Below, one piece after another: positions 24,469 through 32,787 of a stretch of DNA of 36,423 nucleotides. Source of the DNA: Methanomicrobiales archaeon. GTDB taxonomy: Archaea; Halobacteriota; Methanomicrobia; Methanomicrobiales; JACTUA01. Under the pieces are notes generated by a model. That model saw nothing but the letters and a program-made list of their open reading frames with translations. It was not told the origin of the DNA and did not search any database. The stretch covers positions 1 to 36,423 of the forward strand of contig JAJRCO010000222.1 in assembly GCA_028678905.1 (NCBI GenBank), written 5' to 3'. Numbering within the stretch: position 1 is the stretch's first letter; every line of letters starts with the position of its first letter. A program made the position numbers and the translations under genes.

Positions 24469-26407
24469 GGTGCACCTCCTTCTCCCGCTCGAACCGGTAC
24501 TCCCTGAATATGGATTCCAGCATTTCCGTCCTCTTTCTGCGTTCCCGTGCTTCCTGTTCTCTCTCCCACTCTTTGAATGCTTCCTCAAACCGGTTCCGGT
24601 CTATGGTACCGCTCTTCCCCCGCACCTGAACTTTTACCTGATCTACAAACAGGAGGGGTAGATGGAATTCGGTGGAGGCTTTCATCAGCTGGGGATCGAC
24701 CTGCGCACGGAATGCACCCACCACCAGGGCTCGAACGCCTGTATCGGCGAGCTCTTTGATCACTGATCGCCCCCACCCGTCTGTCCGGGCTACAAAGAGC
24801 ACATCCTCAGGGTTGATTCCCATCTCGGCACTGAGCTGATGGACCGCATCGCGGGTGAGGCCACCCAGGACCTTGAACGGCAGGACATCCTCCTTCTCTT
24901 CCAGAGCCGCGTACTGCCGCATTTTCTCCAGCCGTTTCCGCAGGTTACGGCCGTATCGCTGTTCCTTCCGCAGCTGGTGTTTGAGGCCCTGGATGAGATG
25001 GTCCCGGCGAACGATTTCGGTATCCCGCCTCATGTGCTGGTCCTGGGTGGAACGCTCCCGATGGAGTCGTTTTTGGAGCCGGGTGATCTCTCGCTCTTTC
25101 TCCTTCTGGTCAGCCTGCAGCTCGGTGACGAATTCTTTCAGCCGCTTCACCTGCCCCTCCAGGCCAGTCACCCGCTCATCCCGCTTCCCATCTGCTGCGG
25201 GAACCAGAACCTCCCGGGATTCTTCCGGTTTCGCTGGTTCCTTCACACCCAGGATCTGTTCCAGAGACTGTCCCCTGATGATTCCTGCCCGGACCTCGTC
25301 TAGGTCGTAACCTGATGGGACACGTTTCATGATATTCTGGAGCTTATTGCGGTACTGGCGCAGCGCATCCAGTGCGGCGGCAAGTGCATCCCTCTCGTGC
25401 ACATTGGCGTAGCGGGAGCCGGCGGTGAGTTCCTGCTTTTCCTCCACAGTGCGGTCCTGGTGAGGGGTGTATCCGATCGCCTGGAAAGCCCGCCGTATCT
25501 TTTCTACTGTGTAGGGCATCTGCTGCACATCTGAGGCGATCACCAGCGGCTTTCCCAGGTGGTAAAGCGTCTCGATCGTCTCTGCCATGGAGGTCTGGCG
25601 GGAACTCTCCGTCCGCACCAGATTCCCCTCCAGGTCGATCGCCGCGATCGCGGTGGTGGTGCCCGGATCAATACCCACAATGAGGTACCGGGGCCGTTCC
25701 TGGAGTGGGCGGAACCGGATCCGGTCCAGGCGGCGGCAGGCCACCCGGACCTGCACGTCTGCCCCGCGATAATTGGGAATGGGAATCATTCCCCGGGGGG
25801 CATTCACCTGGAAGGAGACCCGGCTCGCCCCGCCGAACGCACGCGATTCTTTCTTATCGAAGGCGAGCCCGGCACCGATCAGCTGATCCTCGATCTCCCG
25901 TGCTTTCTGCAGGACGGCTCCGTGGATCTTCCGCACGTAGCGGTTCTGGCTCCATCCGCCTTTGCCGATCGAGCGATGGCGGCTTACTGCCACCTCACAG
26001 CTGTTCTCGAATGCGACCACTTCTGCCCCCCCACCCAGACAGGCCACCCGGGCGATGGTCCGGGCTTCGGCGTAGGGATCGAAACGGTTGAAGCTGATGT
26101 TGTACCGGGCGGCCACTTTCCCGAGCGTTTCTTTCTTTTCTCCTCCGGTCACCTGGATCAGGCGGGTGTGAGGAGGAAACTGCTGTAGGATCAGGCACAG
26201 TTCGTGCTGGTCCGGAGCCAGCTCCTGGATGCTGTCCACCGCGAGGATCTCCGGCTCCTCCTGTGCGAGCATGCGGAGCAGGCGGTAGTGGCTCACCTCT
26301 GTTTCCCGGGTGATCTCCCCGTTTTCGCAGACCACCAGCGCATACATGGGCCTGCGGGTTCGGGAGCGGACCGAACCGGTGATGATATCGATGCCAAAGA
26401 CCTTCAT
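24458..26407 (-). CDS. DUF460 (COG2433) RNase H-like protein with coiled coil
   Basis: A 649-residue archaeal protein. The N-terminal 200 residues include IDIITGSV and a region mentioning AVDSIQEL. The DUF460 core begins at YLIVGIDPGTTTAIAAIDL (about 243), a RuvC/RNase H-like strand with a catalytic-type aspartate, and includes VIASDVQQMP and YANVHERDALAAALDAL. A long charged coiled coil spans about 400-520, followed by a C-terminal domain (GINPEDVLFVARTDGWGRSV). The structure suggests a nuclease or ribosome-associated factor; its function is not established as far as I know. It overlaps rio2 by 4 bp. Confidence 0.88.
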   Translation of the reverse strand: MKVFGIDIITGSVRSRTRRPMYALVVCENGEITRETEVSHYRLLRMLAQEEPEILAVDSIQELAPDQHELCLILQQFPPHTRLIQVTGGEKKETLGKVAARYNISFNRFDPYAEARTIARVACLGGGAEVVAFENSCEVAVSRHRSIGKGGWSQNRYVRKIHGAVLQKAREIEDQLIGAGLAFDKKESRAFGGASRVSFQVNAPRGMIPIPNYRGADVQVRVACRRLDRIRFRPLQERPRYLIVGIDPGTTTAIAAIDLEGNLVRTESSRQTSMAETIETLYHLGKPLVIASDVQQMPYTVEKIRRAFQAIGYTPHQDRTVEEKQELTAGSRYANVHERDALAAALDALRQYRNKLQNIMKRVPSGYDLDEVRAGIIRGQSLEQILGVKEPAKPEESREVLVPAADGKRDERVTGLEGQVKRLKEFVTELQADQKEKEREITRLQKRLHRERSTQDQHMRRDTEIVRRDHLIQGLKHQLRKEQRYGRNLRKRLEKMRQYAALEEKEDVLPFKVLGGLTRDAVHQLSAEMGINPEDVLFVARTDGWGRSVIKELADTGVRALVVGAFRAQVDPQLMKASTEFHLPLLFVDQVKVQVRGKSGTIDRNRFEEAFKEWEREQEARERRKRTEMLESIFREYRFEREKEVHRGR

Positions 26408-27267
26408 CCGGCCATACTCTCCAGGACGTTCTCAAGGGAGCGGACGATATTATACTTTCTCTGGAAATAGGAGAGGATATTCTGCACGTCCCTGCGCAGG
26501 AGAGCTCCCGCATTGGGATGGGTGGTCTCCACCCACTGAGGCCAGTCGATCAGGTAGCAGGTCCCTTCATCCATCATCACATTAAACTCACTGAGATCGG
26601 CATGAATGATTCCCAGGTCATATGATGCACGCACATTCTCCAGAATCTCCTCCAGGGTATGCTCCGGATCGGAGAGGCGGGCATGGTTCAACAGAACACC
26701 TTCGATCAGAGACATCGCCACCACATGACGGTTTCGGTCGATGGGGAGTGGAACGCTGACTCGGGGATGGAGGGTTTTCAGAGCCAGGAATTCCCGTTCG
26801 GCGGACAGGACCGAGGCAAAGAGGCGCGGAATGTGCCCCCCGTCAGGGAGATAACCCCGGCTGATGCGGGCAGACTGGAAGGAGCGCTGCCCAATCCGGT
26901 GGAACTTCAGCACCAGCCGGGTGAGACCCAGGGCCTCGTACACCACCGATTCCTTTCCTACCCCAATGAGACTTCCCAGGGCGCTGATGGTGTCTCGTTC
27001 GGAGAGTGTGCGGAGGGCTAGCGTATCCATGCCGGCAAACACGAGGGCATAGCCCTCATAGGGCACCTTACGGAACCGCACCATATCCCCCGCCATCAGC
27101 CGACCCAGCCGGTACGCGAGCTCGCTGTCAGAGAACCGCGTCGACGATTTCAGGAGATCGAGGGGAACCCAGGCATAGCGTTTCATCAGGTGCTCAAGGG
27201 TGAGCAGGATGCGGAGCTCGTAGGGATGAAGAGACTTAATCTGGTCTGCGGAAATGGGCATGGCCAT
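26404..27267 (-). CDS. rio2: RIO2-family serine kinase/ATPase
   Basis: A 287-residue Rio2, an atypical kinase needed for late maturation of the small ribosomal subunit. The N-terminal winged helix covers about 1-85. The P-loop IGVGKESVVYEA is at 101-112, the ATP-binding lysine is in LVLKFHRIG (K121), the catalytic loop IHADLSEFNV is at 221-230, and the metal-binding LIDWPQWV is at 239-246. Two start codons lie close together (27267 and 27261). A minus-strand TATA-like ACTTTTATCC lies about 25 nt upstream. It leads the operon with DUF460 and thiL. Confidence 0.96.
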   Translation of the reverse strand: MAMPISADQIKSLHPYELRILLTLEHLMKRYAWVPLDLLKSSTRFSDSELAYRLGRLMAGDMVRFRKVPYEGYALVFAGMDTLALRTLSERDTISALGSLIGVGKESVVYEALGLTRLVLKFHRIGQRSFQSARISRGYLPDGGHIPRLFASVLSAEREFLALKTLHPRVSVPLPIDRNRHVVAMSLIEGVLLNHARLSDPEHTLEEILENVRASYDLGIIHADLSEFNVMMDEGTCYLIDWPQWVETTHPNAGALLRRDVQNILSYFQRKYNIVRSLENVLESMAG

Positions 27268-27308
27268 TCTTATTTTATGCCAGGCAGGATAAAAGTGTGA
27301 TCTGACGA

Positions 27309-28187
27309 ATGGAGTGCGATCACTGCCGGCAGGAGGCTATCGTCTTCCAGCCCTATTCCGGACAGCATCTGTGCGACCACCATTTCTCTCTCGATGTGGA
27401 GCGGAGAGCAAAGCGGATCATCAGGGCGAACGGATGGATACGTCCGAATGCACGCACCGCAATAATGGTATCCGGGGACGATGCGGGGGTGTCGCTCGTG
27501 CATTTTTTCGCCACGGTTTTCGGAGAACGACGGGATCTTTCATTTTTCGTGGTGTTGGTGGATGACCCAAAGGCAGATCGCGCCAGTGCGGAATATATCG
27601 GGGAGATCGCCCGTACGAGGGGCTGGGAATGGATCCGGGTAGTCATGCAGGATAGACATGAAACCGCACTGGGCAAGGCTGCCAGACCAGAGTACCACGG
27701 GCGGGAACAGGCTCCTGTGCTCGATGATCGCATTATTCGGAGAATCGCGCAAGAGAAAGGTGCCACCCAGCTCGCACTGGCCTCTACACTGGAGGACGAG
27801 GCCTGCGAGATGATGAGGGATGTCCTGTGGGGAGATGTTTCCCGGTTATACCGGACGGAAGGGGAGAATACTCTTCCCCTGATCCGGCCATTTGCGGGTG
27901 TCCCCGAACAGGAAGTCATTTTCTACGCCCGTATCCAGGGACTGCAGGAATCCGGTTTACCTGCTCGTTCAGGTAGTCAATCGCGGGAAGAGATTCGGGC
28001 AATGCTGGAAGATTTCACTTTCCGCCACCCCTCCACTCCTTTTGCGCTGGCCAATTTGAGAGCCGAGCTTATGATAGGCAAAAGCACTGGACCGATCCAT
28101 AGGCACAGCGGTCAACCCGGTGAGGATATATTCCGGAGGAGTGAGAATATGAAGAAAACACCAGGTGAGGATCAGAATGCAGTGTGA
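27309..28187 (+). CDS. Degenerate TtuA/NcsA-like PP-loop protein
   Basis: A 292-residue relative of the tRNA 2-thiolation enzymes TtuA/NcsA/Ctu1. The N-terminal zinc finger is intact (C3, C6, C22, H25, ending in HHF). The ATP pyrophosphatase motif SGGxDS is replaced by SGDDAG (55-60). The Fe-S region CxxCGxxRR is replaced by APVLDDRIIRR (135-145), the later cluster cysteine and the C-terminal zinc finger are absent. The remaining fold is conserved (TQLALASTLEDEACEMMRDVLWGDV, and PLIRPFAGVPEQEVIFYA). It probably cannot thiolate tRNA; it may bind tRNA or a partner instead. It overlaps nadE by 11 bp. It is preceded by a TATA-like TCTTATTTTATGC about 30 nt upstream. Confidence 0.8.
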   Translation: MECDHCRQEAIVFQPYSGQHLCDHHFSLDVERRAKRIIRANGWIRPNARTAIMVSGDDAGVSLVHFFATVFGERRDLSFFVVLVDDPKADRASAEYIGEIARTRGWEWIRVVMQDRHETALGKAARPEYHGREQAPVLDDRIIRRIAQEKGATQLALASTLEDEACEMMRDVLWGDVSRLYRTEGENTLPLIRPFAGVPEQEVIFYARIQGLQESGLPARSGSQSREEIRAMLEDFTFRHPSTPFALANLRAELMIGKSTGPIHRHSGQPGEDIFRRSENMKKTPGEDQNAV

Positions 28188-28923
28188 CCCGGGCTGTGAG
28201 GCAGAACGCATCGAGCAGATGATCCGACACGTCCTGTGGAGCAGCAGCTGCGCTGGAATCGTGGTAGGAGTAAGCGGTGGTGTTGATTCGTCTCTGGCAG
28301 CTGTCCTCTGCACGGCGGCGTTGGGAAAGGAGAGGGTGAAGGGGGTACTCCTTCCTTCGGAAGTGACCCGAAAAGAGGATATCCGGGATGCCCGGAACCT
28401 CTGCACCGCCCTAGGCATTCCTGCGGTGACCGTCAGCATCCAGCCTATTCTGGATCGATACCGGGAGACACCCGGCTACCTCCAGAACACGTACCTGGAG
28501 GGGAATCTGACGGCCCGCATCCGCATGACCCTCCTGTACTACCTGGCGAACCGCGAGTACCGGCTGGTATGCGGAACCTCCAACCGGAGTGAATACCTGC
28601 TCGGATACTGCACCAAATACGGGGACAATGCGGCCGATTTCCAGCCCATCCTACATTTGTATAAAACAGAGGTATATGCCCTCGCCCGACACCTGGAATT
28701 GCCCGCCGCAATACTCGACAAACCTCCATCAGCGGGGTTATGGGCGGGACAGACCGACGAAGGGGAACTCGGCCTCACCTATCCCGTGATCGACCAGGCT
28801 CTCCGTGCGTTGGAGAGCAACCGGTGGTTGGCCAGCACCGATGAGGAGGAGAAAGTGCTCCGGCTGGTAGAGAGCAGCCGTCACAAGAGGTCCCCCCCAT
28901 TCAGCCTGCTAGCAGGGTCTTGA
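28177..28923 (+). CDS. nadE: NH3-dependent NAD+ synthetase
   Basis: A 248-residue NadE lacking a glutaminase domain, so ammonia-dependent. It converts nicotinic acid adenine dinucleotide to NAD+. The PP-loop VGVSGGVDSSLAA (about 30-42) is intact, as are LEGNLTARIRMTLLYYLAN, GTSNRSEYLLGYCTKYGD and LYKTEVYALA, and the lid motif KPPSAGLWAGQTDEGELG. The ATG at 28177 follows AGGTGAGG at proper spacing; an in-frame GTG at 28165 lies in that ribosome-binding site. It is coupled to the TtuA-like gene and its tail overlaps pgi by 23 bp. Confidence 0.96.
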   Translation: MQCDPGCEAERIEQMIRHVLWSSSCAGIVVGVSGGVDSSLAAVLCTAALGKERVKGVLLPSEVTRKEDIRDARNLCTALGIPAVTVSIQPILDRYRETPGYLQNTYLEGNLTARIRMTLLYYLANREYRLVCGTSNRSEYLLGYCTKYGDNAADFQPILHLYKTEVYALARHLELPAAILDKPPSAGLWAGQTDEGELGLTYPVIDQALRALESNRWLASTDEEEKVLRLVESSRHKRSPPFSLLAGS

Positions 28924-29608
28924 AGATCCGGGTGTATCGCTCGGGGTGATTAAGGAACGAGAGATCCACGCGTTTCTCGACCAGATGATACAGAGTTACT
29001 CCCTCCTCGATTCCCAAGATGGTGCTGTGCGAGGGCTGACCGGTCCGCAGCGGAGGGACGGACGGGTAATGGGGATTCTTCACTATCTGTTCTCCCACCA
29101 TCATGTAATAGGCAGCCCCATGTCGACCCTCGTACATCTGGTAGTCGCTGGAGAATTTGCAGGAGACCAGGTTTGCCATCAGCAATTTTCTCGTAGAGGC
29201 ATTGATGGTGACATGCCCGTATCCGGGAGGAATGATCACCTTCTCCCCCTCTCTGGCAAAGATGAGCACCACATCACTGATATCGCCATTCTGCAGCAGA
29301 TAATGAGCCTCTCCTGTCAGCACCTCATACACCTCCGGATAGTGTACTCCGGAGGGGGCAGGCGGATGATAATGCCCTTTGGTCTTCACGTACTCTCCGC
29401 AGAGGGTCAGCGGGGGAATTTCGGTAACATCATAGCGCACCGTCTGCGCGGAGAGCCAGGCGCGATCCTGGTCAGTCCGGGCGAGATCGCGATACATAAA
29501 ATAGAGGGATCCGGAACAGGGACACTCCGGGATGGCCAGGACCTGGCGCACTTCGTCGACGTTTCGTGCCTGAGGGGGAGGGGTTTCCCCCGGCCATCCG
29601 GGTATCAT
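28901..29608 (-). CDS. pgiA: Cupin-type phosphoglucose isomerase
   Basis: A 235-residue cupin enzyme of the archaeal metal-dependent PGI family, interconverting glucose-6-phosphate and fructose-6-phosphate in gluconeogenesis and glycogen metabolism. The metal motif is TKGHYHPPAP, with YPEVYEVLTGEAHYLLQ following (H, H, E), and the last ligand histidine lies in IIPPGYGHVTIN. The start ATG at 29608 overlaps the stop of the surface-protein gene by one base (TGATG); a GTG one codon earlier is possible. The two genes form a transcription unit, an odd pairing for which I see no functional link. Confidence 0.95.
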   Translation of the reverse strand: MIPGWPGETPPPQARNVDEVRQVLAIPECPCSGSLYFMYRDLARTDQDRAWLSAQTVRYDVTEIPPLTLCGEYVKTKGHYHPPAPSGVHYPEVYEVLTGEAHYLLQNGDISDVVLIFAREGEKVIIPPGYGHVTINASTRKLLMANLVSCKFSSDYQMYEGRHGAAYYMMVGEQIVKNPHYPSVPPLRTGQPSHSTILGIEEGVTLYHLVEKRVDLSFLNHPERYTRIFKTLLAG

Positions 29609-30897
29609 CACTTCTTTCTACGTACCTTGGCTATATAATAAAGTCCACCCAAGATGGCTGCTCCCAGGAGGGCGATAACCAGAGGATTGGAGGCCTGACT
29701 GAAGATACCCTGCGACGCCACTACTTCCATCTCAACCTTCATTGTCTTGGATATCTGAGGATTGTCCAGAGAATCCCGGTATCGGATCTCCGAATCCAGC
29801 CCGTAACTCTTGATCGTCGCGGTTCCATCTGCGCTCACTTCATAACGAGCAATCACACTCTGCCCGGGTTTCAGATCTCCCAGGAACGCGGTGTCGTCGC
29901 TACTCGTAAAGGGATCGACCGCAGAAAGGCGGGCCTGGGCACGGAATACCTCTGCAGATCCGGTATTTTTGTACTCCACTTCGATGGTCCGCTTCTCTCC
30001 CGGGCGTACCTGGATGGGAGCAGATATCACTGAAAATTCGATCTTTCCCCCAACCGGAACGCCAAAGGTGACCGGATCCGAGGTGATGGTATCTCCTTCA
30101 AAATCCAGATAATCGAGATACACATCGAGGGGATACACTTGATTTTCCGTGGCGGAGCTGGATACCGCTACTTTGTATCGAGCGGTGATCGTGCTTCCCG
30201 CGGGAAAATTACCGATATATACACTACTGTCCGTAGGCATGACCGGGCTGTGGCCATTCTGGGCGATGCGTGCAATGGCTTTCTGTGCGTCAACGCTGCC
30301 GATATTCTTGAGGGTCAGAGTAAGATACCCCTCCGCCCCCACATCCAGGTGTTCGGCCACCGCTTCCTGTACTTCCAGTTCCACGCTGGGACGGATGTTG
30401 ATGGTCAGGGGCAGGTCCTCGGTTACCGTCTTGTAGTAGTAGTGGATGTTATCCTGCCCCTCTGATTCGGCCGAATAAAGATAGGTATACTCGGTGCGCA
30501 GCAGGGCGGTATAAATGCCCCCGGTAGCCTGATTATCGATCTTTACATCGAAGGAGACCGTCCTGGTGTTCCCACCTTCCACATCACCGATCATCTGGGG
30601 ATCAGATTTCACGGTCATGGGTGTTCCGTTGGCGAGGAGAGCCACTCTCACCAGCTTCGCAGTTGTCGGAAGGTCATCCCGACTCACGATGTCTGACCTC
30701 ACGATCTTCAGGTCGATAAGCCCTCTGTTTTCCACCAGGACCGATACTTTCTCGCCAGCCCCTGGAGAGAATTCATTGGTGCCGGAGATGGCGGCCGAGA
30801 TATCCGGCCCGCCGGAGATGTACAGGGTTCCCGCCAGTGCGGGTACAGCAAATAGGGCCATTATCAGAGTGATAATGAAAAAATATCTGATTTTCAT
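29608..30897 (-). CDS. Secreted, membrane-anchored S-layer-like protein (COG1361 type)
   Basis: A 429-residue surface protein. It begins with a signal peptide (MKIRYFFIITLIMALFAVPALAG, cleavage probably after ALA). Three to four beta-sandwich repeats of the NEW3/CARDB type follow; the phrases VLVENRGLIDLKI, LTLKNIGSVDAQKA and VEYKNTGSAEVFRA mark equivalent strands. A C-terminal membrane helix (LVIALLGAAILGGLYYIA) and KVRRKK anchor it with the bulk outside. The start is ATG 30897 with GGAA upstream; an earlier in-frame start would put residues before the signal peptide. It is divergent from the TrmB gene and its promoter overlaps an inverted repeat. Confidence 0.88.
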   Translation of the reverse strand: MKIRYFFIITLIMALFAVPALAGTLYISGGPDISAAISGTNEFSPGAGEKVSVLVENRGLIDLKIVRSDIVSRDDLPTTAKLVRVALLANGTPMTVKSDPQMIGDVEGGNTRTVSFDVKIDNQATGGIYTALLRTEYTYLYSAESEGQDNIHYYYKTVTEDLPLTINIRPSVELEVQEAVAEHLDVGAEGYLTLTLKNIGSVDAQKAIARIAQNGHSPVMPTDSSVYIGNFPAGSTITARYKVAVSSSATENQVYPLDVYLDYLDFEGDTITSDPVTFGVPVGGKIEFSVISAPIQVRPGEKRTIEVEYKNTGSAEVFRAQARLSAVDPFTSSDDTAFLGDLKPGQSVIARYEVSADGTATIKSYGLDSEIRYRDSLDNPQISKTMKVEMEVVASQGIFSQASNPLVIALLGAAILGGLYYIAKVRRKK

Positions 30898-30910
30898 TCG
30901 TTCCACATCT

Positions 30911-30930
30911 GTTGTAATGATTGTAACAAC
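30911..30930. promoter_or_regulatory. Inverted repeat in the trmB / surface-gene divergent promoter
   Basis: GTTGT at 30911-30915 and ACAAC at 30926-30930 are inverted arms 10 bases apart. The site directly abuts the TATA-like sequence TTTATCAATC (30932-30941), usable in both directions. It is a candidate operator for the TrmB-type regulator. Confidence 0.4.
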
Positions 30931-30963
30931 ATTTATCAATCCTCGCTATTAAGTGTTAGCACG

Positions 30964-31731
30964 ATGACGTCGGTCGACCAGAACCGGCTGGTGGAGATCC
31001 TGAAAAATCTGGGGTTGACCAAGTACGAGGCGCTGGTATATATCGGACTTCTGGGAATCAGGGAAGGTTCTGCGACCGAGATCCACGAGATCTCGGGGGT
31101 ACCCCGGGCTTCGGTATATCCGGCGCTGAACCGCCTTATGCAGAAGAATCTAGTCAGCATCTCCCATACCTCACCCCGCCGTTACCGGGCTACCCCGCCG
31201 GAGGAGGGGATCGGCCACCTCCTGAGCCGGATAGAGGTGAATGCGGATGAGGCGAAGGAAACCCTCCGGGAAATCCATCAAAAACCCATCCAGAAAGTTC
31301 GGGGAGAGGAGGAACTAATCTGGAGTATCTACGGGAAAGAACATATCATCGACCGCTTGGTTGATCTGATCGAGGGGGCGAAGGTGGATATTCGCCTAAT
31401 GGCGCACTGGGATCTCCTCCAGGGGGAGGTGGCAGATGCGCTGATCGGTATTCCACCCGCAGTGAAGGTGGAGATGATCTGCGACCGGTGGGAGAGTGAG
31501 AGACAACCCCATTTCACCGTCCTTGCAGAACCGGTTCAGCCTTTCCGTGATTCTATTCCCCCGCCCAACATGGCGGGTATGTTTCTGGTGGACGGAAAAC
31601 AGGTCATGGTCAGTATGGGAAGCGGGGATGAGATGCCCAGCGCCCTTTTTTCCGAGTCTGCAGGTTTCGTCCAGTTTTTCCTCCGGTACTATCGGTTCAT
31701 CCTGGACTGGAAAAAGCAGTCGGATCAATAG
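30964..31731 (+). CDS. TrmB-family transcriptional regulator
   Basis: A 255-residue TrmB-type protein. The N-terminal winged helix-turn-helix covers residues about 8-75 (LGLTKYEALVYIGLLGI and ISGVPRASVYPALNRL). A short coiled linker and a C-terminal effector-binding, phospholipase-D-like domain (about 110-250, beginning IYGKEHIIDRLVDLIEGA) follow. TrmB proteins often sense sugars in other archaea; no sugar transporter is nearby here. The divergent surface-protein and pgi operon is the likely target. The ATG is about 27 nt from the TATA region, so the mRNA is likely leaderless. Its tail overlaps the next minus-strand gene by 7 bp. Confidence 0.92.
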   Translation: MTSVDQNRLVEILKNLGLTKYEALVYIGLLGIREGSATEIHEISGVPRASVYPALNRLMQKNLVSISHTSPRRYRATPPEEGIGHLLSRIEVNADEAKETLREIHQKPIQKVRGEEELIWSIYGKEHIIDRLVDLIEGAKVDIRLMAHWDLLQGEVADALIGIPPAVKVEMICDRWESERQPHFTVLAEPVQPFRDSIPPPNMAGMFLVDGKQVMVSMGSGDEMPSALFSESAGFVQFFLRYYRFILDWKKQSDQ

Positions 31732-32471
31732 TCGTTGATCGAATTCATAGTCCGCACGTCAACCAGACCTTTCAGCGCTTTGGTGACGACGGGGCGCCCG
31801 CTCTCTTTGATCGCAGCCATGGCATTGGTTCCTCCGACCATCACCACCCCAAAGTACTGAGGGCTCACCGGGACTCCGAGAAGGTGGATATTGGGAATGC
31901 CCATGTCGAGGATCCCGGTAAAGCCGGTCGAGGCAAGATCATCCAGGAGAAGAGAGACCCGTGATTCCGATTCCATATGGCATTCGCGGATATTTGCCAG
32001 AATCGTCCCCTTGCCCTGATGCATCACCGAGGAAATAGAGGTGATATCCTGCGATGCCAGCACTTCCAGGGGATCGATGGTGGTATCCTCGTACAGGATG
32101 AAGTTAGTGAACCTCCGGGGCATCCGTTCCTCTACTTCCACCACCCCTCCCCCGATCGGACGGATCGGCACACCCTTCCGCAGCAGGAGTCCATCGAGGG
32201 TGAGGGAACACATGGTGCAGATTCCTGTGTTCTCCTCGGGTATGGTGAAATCCTCCATTATTTCCCCTGCTTCCAGGAACCTCACCCTGTCGCTTACCGA
32301 AATACCGGCCCGGTATGCGTTTTTCATGGTCATAATAGCATACTCGAGGTCTTCGTCCCGAATAAGAGAGAGATTGTAGATGATATCTCCCGTATTTTCC
32401 GCGGGATCATAGGTCACCTTGATGGCGTATTCATCAATGCGGTTATTGATAAATTTCATGGGGGGATTCAT
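31725..32471 (-). CDS. Stand-alone NrpR regulatory domain protein (DUF128)
   Basis: A 248-residue protein that is one NrpR effector domain: ITYDPAENTGDI-like start, ENTGICTMCSLTLDGLLLRKG (about 79-99), RPIGGGVVEVEE, GTILANIRECHMES, and VPVSPQYFGVVMVGGTNAMAA. NrpR is the nitrogen regulator of methanogens and binds 2-oxoglutarate; full forms have an N-terminal helix-turn-helix and one or two such domains. No helix-turn-helix is encoded here. Upstream of the ATG the frame is open for 35 more codons but lacks any start. It may pair with a separate HTH protein. A near-palindromic element starts 24 nt before the ATG. Confidence 0.85.
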   Translation of the reverse strand: MNPPMKFINNRIDEYAIKVTYDPAENTGDIIYNLSLIRDEDLEYAIMTMKNAYRAGISVSDRVRFLEAGEIMEDFTIPEENTGICTMCSLTLDGLLLRKGVPIRPIGGGVVEVEERMPRRFTNFILYEDTTIDPLEVLASQDITSISSVMHQGKGTILANIRECHMESESRVSLLLDDLASTGFTGILDMGIPNIHLLGVPVSPQYFGVVMVGGTNAMAAIKESGRPVVTKALKGLVDVRTMNSINDY

Positions 32472-32494
32472 CAGATTATCTCGATTCTGGTACG

Positions 32495-32530
32495 AGAAAA
32501 ATTGTTCTATTGTTGGGCAGGGTATAGGTA
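32495..32530. repeat. Duplicated promoter element, copy 1 (before NrpR-domain gene)
   Basis: Begins with AGAAAAATTGTTCTAT (32495-32510), followed by GGCAGG and GTATAGGTA. The first 14 bases are a near-perfect palindrome. The element starts 24 nt from the start codon of the minus-strand gene at 32471. Confidence 0.6.
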
Positions 32531-32749
32531 AGGTATTCGGAATCCGATAACCTTCAAAAATTTTCCGGAAAACTCACCGGAAGTCGATGCAACAGCCGTC
32601 ACGTAGTCTCACCATTCGGCGCGAGAATAGACAGGAAGCCTTATCGAGAGGATTACTCACCTTCTGCACTTTATCACCAAAAACCAGCCAAAAATCGCCC
32701 TTTCCATGTAAATACCCTGTTACACCGATATCTGCAGAAACGGAAGAAC

Positions 32750-32786
32750 AGAAAAATTGTTCTATCCCCGGCAGGAATATAAGGTA
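32750..32786. repeat. Duplicated promoter element, copy 2 (before the gene at 32788)
   Basis: AGAAAAATTGTTCTAT (32750-32765) repeats copy 1 exactly for 16 bases, then GGCAGG and AATATAAGGTA follow. It lies 22 nt before the ATG at 32788 and in the same plus-strand orientation as copy 1. The AAGGTAG just before the ATG is the likely ribosome-binding site. Confidence 0.6.
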
Positions 32787-32787
32787 G

